NCBI GenBank assembly: GCA_947041165.1
Contig: CAMRCY010000018.1
Span: 1 to 42,276 of the forward strand
Direction: 5' to 3'
Length of the DNA: 42,276 nucleotides
Source: an uncultured Deferribacteraceae bacterium
GTDB lineage: Bacteria; Chrysiogenota; Deferribacteres; Deferribacterales; Mucispirillaceae
The translations under genes and the position numbers were made by a program. Shown here piece after piece: positions 36,514 through 42,276 of the stretch. Position 1 is the stretch's first letter, and each line of letters starts with the position of its first letter. Below the pieces are notes generated by a model. It did no database searches. It was not told the origin of the DNA and saw only the letters and a program-made list of their open reading frames with translations.

Positions 36514-36990
36514 AGCGATAACAGTTAACTGTAAATCGTGATTAATAACCGTAATAGAAGCAAAACTAACAACATAAATTTTATTTACAACTCTATAACT
36601 GTAACTTATACCAAGTAATCAATACAAACTACATACCATAAATCTATCAACAGTAAATAATTATAATCAACAACGTGCGAATACAAAAACTACATACCAT
36701 AAATCTATCAACAGTAAATAGTTATAATCAACAACGTGCGAATACAAAAACTACATACCATAAATCTATCAACAGCAAATAATTATAATCACATAATAAT
36801 AATCGTAATAAAATAATCTATACGATCTGCTACAACAACTCTTGCAATCAATAATTGTATTTAGATAGTTATAAATTGGTATATTTAATAAATTATTCTA
36901 ACATTTAGATTTATTCTAGCTATGCTTGATAACGACATAGTTTTACATATTATAGTGGTTTTCGATATTTAAATTAAATGATTAGTTCGT
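36514..36990. other. Intergenic region with repeats
   Basis: The region contains a 12-bp palindrome ACAGTTAACTGT (36521-36532) and the 61-bp array. I see no gene. Confidence 0.65.
36624..36791. repeat. Three tandem 61-bp repeats
   Basis: The shared start CTACATACCATAAA falls at 36629, 36690 and 36751, spaced exactly 61 bp. Two junctions carry CAACAACGTGCGAATACAAA. The copies are nearly identical; the last is cut short. Confidence 0.88.
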
Positions 36991-37455
36991 TTAAGGGATA
37001 TCTGTAAATCCATTTCTTGACAATAGATGATATGTAACTATTGCAACAGATGATGCTAGATTTAGACTTCTTGCACCTTTTTTCATTGGGATTGTATATA
37101 AATGATCGGTATATTTGCTGTAAAACTCTTGAGGTAAACCATCTGTTTCTGAACCAAAAACTATATCAAAAGGCTCTATGTTTTTAGGGATACTTGTATA
37201 GATCTGACTGCATTTAGTAGTTAGAAAACATCTATTTCTACTATCTTCTAAATATTCGTCAATAGTAGTTATAATCTGTAAATCGACATCATTAATATAA
37301 TCCATGCCTGCACGTTTTAGATGTTTTTCAGATAGAGAAAATCCGAGCTTGCCAACAAGAACCAACGGCACAGATGTAACCGCAGCCAAACGCATTATAT
37401 TTCCAGTATTTTGAGGAATATCTGGCTCAATTAAAACTATTCTAAGTTTACTCAA
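36991..37455 (-). CDS. trmL: tRNA wobble 2'-O-methyltransferase, TrmL/SPOUT family
   Basis: 154 residues, the normal length for TrmL, which methylates the ribose of the wobble base in certain tRNA-Leu species with SAM. Family motifs are in order: IVLIEPDIPQNTGNIMRLAA, KLGFSLSEKHLKRAGMDY, FGSETDGLP, and IPMKKGARSLNLASSVAIVTYHL (the SPOUT trefoil-knot SAM site). A TTG start at 37455 is used, with TGGAT about 7 nt upstream. Confidence 0.9.
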   Translation of the reverse strand: MSKLRIVLIEPDIPQNTGNIMRLAAVTSVPLVLVGKLGFSLSEKHLKRAGMDYINDVDLQIITTIDEYLEDSRNRCFLTTKCSQIYTSIPKNIEPFDIVFGSETDGLPQEFYSKYTDHLYTIPMKKGARSLNLASSVAIVTYHLLSRNGFTDIP

Positions 37456-37507
37456 TTTTTAATCCAATGATTTTTTTATATTGACAATTTCTTGCCATTT
37501 TTATACA

Positions 37508-37670
37508 AACTCATAACAATTATACTAACTCATAACAATTATACTAACTCATAACAATTATACTAACTCATAACAATTATACTAACTCATAACAATTATG
37601 CTAAGTTCACAACAACTATAAAAACTCGCAATAATTATGCTAACTCATAATAATTATGCTAAGTTCACAA
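37508..37670. repeat. 19-bp tandem repeats, partly degenerate
   Basis: AACTCATAACAATTATACT repeats with exact 19-bp period from 37508 (37508, 37527, 37546, 37565, 37584), then decays into variants containing TTATGCTAAGTTCACAA up to about 37670. It fills the gap between trmL and the IorB-like gene. Confidence 0.88.
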
Positions 37671-37726
37671 AAATCTTATTCTACCAATAGTAATATTTTT
37701 AGATTAATAACGAGCGTTGAATGCTA

Positions 37727-38194
37727 TTAGATATCTCTTCCGAAAATCTCATTAACAGCTATTCTTAAAGCAAATGATAGATGAGATGAATAACTAGAAA
37801 ATACTTCTAATTCTTGTTTCATCTTATTTTCAAGAAGATAACCTGTAACATATGCAGAGGAAATATCCTCTATTATATGGTATAAAGTGCCTAAAACAGC
37901 CCAATAACGATACTTATATATATTTTCAGGTAATTCTAATGTATGTGGAGTTATATGAATAACTTTATTTGACATAACCATATCGCCATCAAAATCTACG
38001 AATAGATCGTAATGAGCGTTTTTTTGTGAACCTTTAAGATAAATACTATTACTCATAGGTGAAAATGGTGTTGGTCTTCCATTCGCATAAAGATCAATTA
38101 AATAATCAGAATGTTCTGTAGAGTATATAAAAAATTTGACAGCAGTATCATACATAGCATACTCTCTACCAGCAAATTGAATAAGATAATTCAT
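37727..38194 (-). CDS. Divergent IorB-like subunit
   Basis: 155 residues. The product has the outline of the beta subunit of indolepyruvate:ferredoxin oxidoreductase: a short first strand with Gly (NYLIQFAGREYAMYDTAVKFFI), a middle SPMSNSIYLKG where RGGSVVSHVRIG is usual, a DLFVDFDGDMVMSNKVIHI strand, and a helical end (YWAVLGTLYHII). IorB usually has about 190 residues with the GVGGQG glycine motif, which is missing. Its ATG overlaps the TGA of the IorA-like gene, supporting the pairing. The call rests mainly on that partnership, so confidence is modest. Confidence 0.5.
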   Translation of the reverse strand: MNYLIQFAGREYAMYDTAVKFFIYSTEHSDYLIDLYANGRPTPFSPMSNSIYLKGSQKNAHYDLFVDFDGDMVMSNKVIHITPHTLELPENIYKYRYWAVLGTLYHIIEDISSAYVTGYLLENKMKQELEVFSSYSSHLSFALRIAVNEIFGRDI

Positions 38195-39495
38195 CTTATG
38201 GCCGCCTTTCTACAAACAGTTACACAAGCTTTACACCCTGTACATAACTCTTTATTTACTAATATTTTTTCATATCTATATGACAAAGCTACACAACTCG
38301 TTTCAGTTATACATAAAGGATATTCTAAATCAGCACATTTATCACATTTGCTATATTTAAGTGAAGCAGGTTTATAGCTTTTGATATTATTACAACTATA
38401 AGGCAGAAGAAGAAACTTATTCTCAACAAAAGGTTTTTGGATATTTTTAATCTTTTTAAAACCATTAACAGATTTATAATCAGCATCGTTCAATAATACG
38501 ACTGAACCTGATCTAATCATTGGAAAATATGATGCATTAAATGATGATGCTTTACCTATAAAAACGGTATTAACATTTAATTGTGAAGAATTAATCCCAA
38601 CAAAATATTCAAATGGAACATAGTTAATTTCATATTTTTTCAACATTCCTTCACAATTTATATCAGTAAAATATAAAATTGATTTATCACGATGCATAGT
38701 GAAATAAACTAAAAATGGACAGCCAGGACAGAGATACTCTTTCAATTCTACTTCAATATTACTATCTATATCTGCTTTTTCACTTACTTTAACATTGTAT
38801 CTAACTGATAATGTTTTATAAAGACTATCATACTCTTTCTTACTAACTTCAATATCTATAAGAGCAGAATGATCATTACCATATAAAGGTAATATATAGT
38901 TTAGAAAAGGTTTATGCGGTTCTTTAAAAGATATTTCTTTATAATTATCTCTATTCGGCATTAACTCATTTAAAAGTTGATCAGCCAAAACCATCTTATC
39001 TGCAAATTGTTCAATAGTTAATTTGTTAGAAAAAGATTGTTTATATATATAACCTGATATTCGATTATGGTCGTAACTATTATTTCCTGATTTAACAAAA
39101 TTGTTAAATATATTGTCAGAAACAACCACGATTACAGGCAATGAAATCTCATTAGAAACTCTTAAAGCTGTAGCTAAAAGATTAGGAAAAACATCTAAAC
39201 TTTTACAAAATAACACAGGAGTAGACACAATCACTGGAAGGGTTTTTGTGATTAATATACACCCACCTTTTGTTGCGTACTCAGGAATAAATGGAGGCAA
39301 TGTTTCAAAAAAACCTATAACTCTATTTGCAGCTATTGCTGATGAGTAAAGAATATCTAACGATTTCTCTGCATCAACACCTAAAAATTCATCACCTGCA
39401 CCGAATAAGCCAAAACTATAATCAGAATAGATCTGAACAAAGTTACATCTGCTTATAAATTCGGTTATTATTTCATTACTATTTTTAACATCCAT
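38191..39495 (-). CDS. Degenerate IorA-like protein with C-terminal ferredoxin domain
   Basis: 434 residues from the ATG at 39495; a TTG at 39531 lies inside the predicted -35. It resembles the alpha subunit of indolepyruvate:ferredoxin oxidoreductase (about 580-600 aa), which decarboxylates aryl pyruvates with TPP and reduces ferredoxin. Traces are LPVIVVVSDNI (pyrimidine-domain end), YLCPGCPFLVYF (256-260 CPGCP), TDINCEGML for GDIGCYTL, and FIGKASSFNASYFPMI for FIGDSTFFHSGIPGLI. At the C-terminus are Cys384, 387, 395, 401 and a complete ferredoxin motif Cys418-x2-421-x2-424-x3-428. The Asp that binds Mg-TPP is Lys and the GDIG glycine is lost, so TPP catalysis is doubtful. A leaderless promoter abuts the start. 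Confidence 0.7.
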   Translation of the reverse strand: MDVKNSNEIITEFISRCNFVQIYSDYSFGLFGAGDEFLGVDAEKSLDILYSSAIAANRVIGFFETLPPFIPEYATKGGCILITKTLPVIVSTPVLFCKSLDVFPNLLATALRVSNEISLPVIVVVSDNIFNNFVKSGNNSYDHNRISGYIYKQSFSNKLTIEQFADKMVLADQLLNELMPNRDNYKEISFKEPHKPFLNYILPLYGNDHSALIDIEVSKKEYDSLYKTLSVRYNVKVSEKADIDSNIEVELKEYLCPGCPFLVYFTMHRDKSILYFTDINCEGMLKKYEINYVPFEYFVGINSSQLNVNTVFIGKASSFNASYFPMIRSGSVVLLNDADYKSVNGFKKIKNIQKPFVENKFLLLPYSCNNIKSYKPASLKYSKCDKCADLEYPLCITETSCVALSYRYEKILVNKELCTGCKACVTVCRKAAIR

Positions 39496-39502
39496 ATATG
39501 AG

Positions 39503-39531
39503 ATAATAGCAAATAAATATTTTTTTAACAA
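39503..39531 (-). promoter_or_regulatory. Promoter abutting the IorA-like start codon
   Basis: On the minus strand: TTGTTA (39526-39531), 17-nt spacer, TATTAT (39503-39508), then 7 nt to the ATG at 39495. The transcript would begin at or next to the start codon. Confidence 0.6.
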
Positions 39532-39711
39532 GTATTTTATTTTTTTATAAACTTATTTTATTTCTATTTGACCTTATGAATGATATATTAGTTAATAATA
39601 TATACCTTTAGAGAATATTACACTACAATAATTAGAATAATTTGTTTTGCATTTTAAAGTTTAATGTACTAAAATAAAAGTGTATATATAACAATTAATT
39701 TAGGGGAAATC

Positions 39712-40887
39712 TTGAAGTATATGAGCAATCTAATTAACAATTACGCAAGAAACAATATCGAATTTATAAGTGGCGAAGGATCTTATTTAACTAGTACTGA
39801 TGGTGTAAAATATCTTGATTTTGGATCAGGTATATCTGTAACAAATTTAGGACATAACCATAAAGAAGTAACAGACACAATTGTCACAGAAGCAGCTAAA
39901 CTTTTGCATGTTTCAAATCTATATCTAAGTACTAATCAAGAAGAGCTTGCTGAGATTATTATTAGAGAGAGTTTTATAGGTAAACTGTTTTTCTGCAACT
40001 CTGGTGCTGAAGCTAATGAAGCTGCAATAAAATTAGCAAGGTTGTATGGAAATAAAAAATTTAACGGTAAGAAAGATAAGATATTATCGTTTCATAACTC
40101 ATTTCACGGCAGAACATATGCAACCCTTTCTGCGACTGCTCAAGATAAAATACAGAACGGCTTCACCCCTATCGCACAATATAATCGTTTCGCACCTTTC
40201 AACGATATTGATGCTGTTCTTAATATAGTTAAAAATGGAGATGTTGTTGCTATAATATTAGAACTATATCAAGGTGAAAGTGGTATTTTACCAATTAACC
40301 CGATATTTTTAAAACAACTTAGAGAGATCTGCGACCAAGAAGATATACTGCTTATATTTGATGAGATCCAAACAGGAATGGGTAGAACTGGAGAAGTTTT
40401 TGCCTATAAACATTTCGGTGTTGTTCCTGACATAATGAGTATGGCAAAAGCTATGGCTAACGGATTACCTATCGGTGCTATTATTGCAAAAGATCATATC
40501 GCAAGTTTATTTACACATGGGACACACGGAACAACTTTTGGTGGTGGTGCTATGATTACTAAAGTTGCTAAAAAAGTTCTTGAAATTATATCAGAAAAAG
40601 AGTTTTTACATGATGTTACTATTAAAGGTGAACTGCTTAAATCAACAATTGAAAATGAGTTAAAAGATCAAGTCACTTTTAACGGTAAAGGTTTATTAAT
40701 AGGTGTTGAAACTCGTTTTGCTCCAACAACTGTTGTTAATCAATGTTTAGAGAATGGATTAGTTGTGATCCCTGCTGGTAATAATACAGTACGATTATTT
40801 CCTCCGTTAAATATCAGTAAAGAGGATATCCTCATAGGTGCAAAAATATTCATAAAAAGTATTAATGAACTAGATAATAAAGGGTAA
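39712..40887 (+). CDS. argD: Acetylornithine aminotransferase
   Basis: 391 residues of the class III PLP aminotransferases. FFCNSGAEANEAAIKLAR, FHNSFHGRTYATLSAT, LLIFDEIQTGMGRTG (Asp for PLP N1) and MSMAKAMANGLPIGAI (Schiff-base Lys) are intact, and TTFGGGA follows. It converts N-acetylglutamate semialdehyde to N-acetylornithine in arginine synthesis. AGGGG (39702-39706) sits 5 nt before a TTG at 39712; the ATG at 39721 would be 14 nt away, so TTG is preferred. The pairing with argF 53 nt downstream supports the assignment over other class III enzymes. Confidence 0.92.
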   Translation: MKYMSNLINNYARNNIEFISGEGSYLTSTDGVKYLDFGSGISVTNLGHNHKEVTDTIVTEAAKLLHVSNLYLSTNQEELAEIIIRESFIGKLFFCNSGAEANEAAIKLARLYGNKKFNGKKDKILSFHNSFHGRTYATLSATAQDKIQNGFTPIAQYNRFAPFNDIDAVLNIVKNGDVVAIILELYQGESGILPINPIFLKQLREICDQEDILLIFDEIQTGMGRTGEVFAYKHFGVVPDIMSMAKAMANGLPIGAIIAKDHIASLFTHGTHGTTFGGGAMITKVAKKVLEIISEKEFLHDVTIKGELLKSTIENELKDQVTFNGKGLLIGVETRFAPTTVVNQCLENGLVVIPAGNNTVRLFPPLNISKEDILIGAKIFIKSINELDNKG

Positions 40888-40940
40888 TTTTATGTTACAG
40901 TACCCTACTCTATTCAATAAATTATATAAGGAAAATATTA

Positions 40941-41864
40941 ATGAGCAGAAATTTTTTAACATTATTAGATAGAAGCCCTAGCGAACTTATTAATCTAATT
41001 GAAGAAGCTATCAAATTAAAGAAAAAACGTAGTAAAAGTATCTTTACAACACCATTAAGAGATAAGTCTATCGCTATGATATTTGAAAAATCATCAACGA
41101 GAACAAGAATATCATTTGAAGTTGGTATTAAAGAATTAGGAGCTTATCCACTATTTTTATCATCTGCTGATATACAGATAAAAAGAGGTGAGTCAATTAG
41201 TGATACTGCAAAAGTTTTATCTCGCTACGTTGATATGATAATGATTAGAACATCTGAACATGCTAAGATTATTGATCTTGTTGAAAACTCAACTATACCT
41301 GTGATAAACGGATTAACTGACGATTATCATCCATGTCAGATTTTAGCAGATATAATGACTATCTATGAAAAATTAGGTAAGATAAAAGGTGTTAAAGTTG
41401 CATTCATCGGAGATGGTAACAATGTTGCAAACTCTTGGATGAACGGTGCTGCACAGCTTGGTATGAAACTATCAATCGCATCTCCTAAAGAGTATACTGT
41501 TAATCAAGATATATACAAAAAAGCTGTAGAGATTGCTAAACAGAACGGTGGCGAAATCACTCTTACAACCGATCCTTATGAAGCTGTAAAAGATGCAGAC
41601 ATTATATATACTGATGTCTGGGCAAGCATGGGAATGGAGAGCGAACAGGCAAAACGTGTGAAAGATTTTGAAGGGTTTATCGTTGATAGCAAACTTATGA
41701 AATCAACTGGTAGAGAAACTTTTTTCATGCACTGTCTACCTGCTCATAGAGGCGAGGAAGTTACAGCTGAAGTAATCGACGGCAAAAACTCTATTGTGTT
41801 TGATGAAGCCGAAAATAGATTGCATATCCAAAAAGCTATAATGCTTGATTGTTTTGAAGTATAA
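40941..41864 (+). CDS. argF: Ornithine carbamoyltransferase
   Basis: 307 residues, normal size. The carbamoyl-phosphate site FEKSSTRTRISFEVG, MIRTSEH, DDYHPCQILAD and the ornithine-side MHCLPAHRGEEV are all present. It makes citrulline from ornithine and carbamoyl phosphate, the step after ArgD (via ArgJ/ArgE) in arginine synthesis. AAGGA lies 8 nt before the ATG. A repeat array begins about 8 nt after the stop. Confidence 0.96.
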   Translation: MSRNFLTLLDRSPSELINLIEEAIKLKKKRSKSIFTTPLRDKSIAMIFEKSSTRTRISFEVGIKELGAYPLFLSSADIQIKRGESISDTAKVLSRYVDMIMIRTSEHAKIIDLVENSTIPVINGLTDDYHPCQILADIMTIYEKLGKIKGVKVAFIGDGNNVANSWMNGAAQLGMKLSIASPKEYTVNQDIYKKAVEIAKQNGGEITLTTDPYEAVKDADIIYTDVWASMGMESEQAKRVKDFEGFIVDSKLMKSTGRETFFMHCLPAHRGEEVTAEVIDGKNSIVFDEAENRLHIQKAIMLDCFEV

Positions 41865-41871
41865 CTAATCT

Positions 41872-42276
41872 GAACATGCGATTATGCGAACAATGTGAAC
41901 GTGTGCGATAGTACAACAGTTTGAATATGTGCGATAGTTGCAATATGCGTGTGTGTGAATAGTTTAGGTATGTAATAGTTTGAACATGCGAACAATGTGA
42001 ACGTGTGCGATAGTACAACAGTTTGAATATGTGCGATAATTGCAACATGCGTGCGTGTGAATAGTTTAGGTATGCAACGTGTTTTGAACATGCGAACAAT
42101 ATGAACGTGTGCGATAGTCAACAGTTTGAATATGTGCGATAATTGCAACATGCGTGCGTGTGAATAGTTTAAGTACGCAACGTGTTTGAACATGCGAACA
42201 ATGTGAACGTGTGCGATAGTACAACAGTTTGAATATGTGCGATAATTGCAACATGCGTGCGTGTGAATAGTTTAAG
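41872..42276. repeat. 102-104-bp tandem repeats running off the window
   Basis: GCGAACAAT marks each unit at 41886, 41988, 42092 and 42194, spaced 102, 104 and 102 bp. Shared blocks are GAACGTGTGCGATAGT, CAGTTTGAATATGTGCGATA and CATGCGTGCGTGTGAATAG. The last copy is cut by the window end. The array is richer in G and CG than its surroundings and has G/C strand bias (G-rich on +). Confidence 0.92.

Noticed and set aside
36521-36532. 12-bp palindrome ACAGTTAACTGT after the coiled-coil gene
   Set aside because: A single AT-rich palindrome without a partner copy or T-run; too short to call an operator or terminator.
41836-42254. Overlapping minus-strand open frames in the terminal array
   Set aside because: They exist because the unit is 102 bp; a 104-bp unit and a 1-nt deletion shift frame between copies, and one runs into the end of argF. 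No start signals are present.

Overview
The window is a low-GC, protein-coding bacterial chromosome segment with no rRNA, tRNA, CRISPR array or insertion sequence that I can see. It comes from a Gram-negative, LPS-making cell: there is an msbA-glycosyltransferase-lpxK cluster, outer-membrane-type lipoproteins and a full rod-shape (rodA/mrdA/mreDCB) operon. The fused TIGR03960-type radical SAM protein beside the rod operon, the dnaG-rpoD pair, the small multihaem cytochrome and the many Fe-S proteins would fit an anaerobic lineage such as Deferribacterota, possibly host-associated given the AT-richness and the LRR lipoproteins. That placement is inference and cannot be proved without a search.

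Layout. (1) 1-7.1 kb, + strand: three tandem genes for leucine-rich-repeat lipoproteins (the first cut by the window edge), each followed by a near-identical hairpin terminator; the two with visible upstream regions share an extended -10 promoter. (2) 7.5-20.5 kb, - strand: trxA; a TIGR02757/DUF2400 protein with endonuclease III-like signatures; the radical SAM/DUF2344 fusion; rodA-mrdA-mreD-mreC-mreB; rpoD; dnaG. Many of these genes overlap, and clear -35/-10 promoters precede trxA, mreB and dnaG. (3) 20.8-22.6 kb: a membrane-anchored unknown protein (+) convergent with a radC-family gene (-), separated by three 47-bp repeats. (4) 22.9-33.4 kb, + strand: one long tightly packed run with a TroA/ZnuA-type metal ABC transporter (binding lipoprotein, unusual ATPase, two permeases, one with a C-terminal winged-helix-like tail), an Sm-like small protein, a Nudix hydrolase, hemW, a tetrahaem cytochrome, msbA, two glycosyltransferases and lpxK. 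(5) 33.5-42.3 kb: a PLP aminotransferase, a coiled-coil orphan, trmL (-), a degenerate IorA/IorB-like pair (-), and argD-argF (+). Four unrelated tandem-repeat arrays lie between or after genes here.

Main points of interest: the LRR lipoprotein family, whose 21-22-residue repeats split into two similar 10/11-residue halves and whose DNA looks recently homogenised; genes whose best start is not ATG/GTG/TTG (msbA at ATT, the 20.8-kb gene at ATA); two genes whose start codon sits at the predicted transcription start (leaderless candidates at 35464 and 39495); an IorAB-like pair with lost TPP-site residues; a metal-transport ATPase lacking the canonical Q-loop and LSGGQ residues; and DUF2400 carrying an EndoIII-like VDTH motif and Fe-S cysteine ladder.
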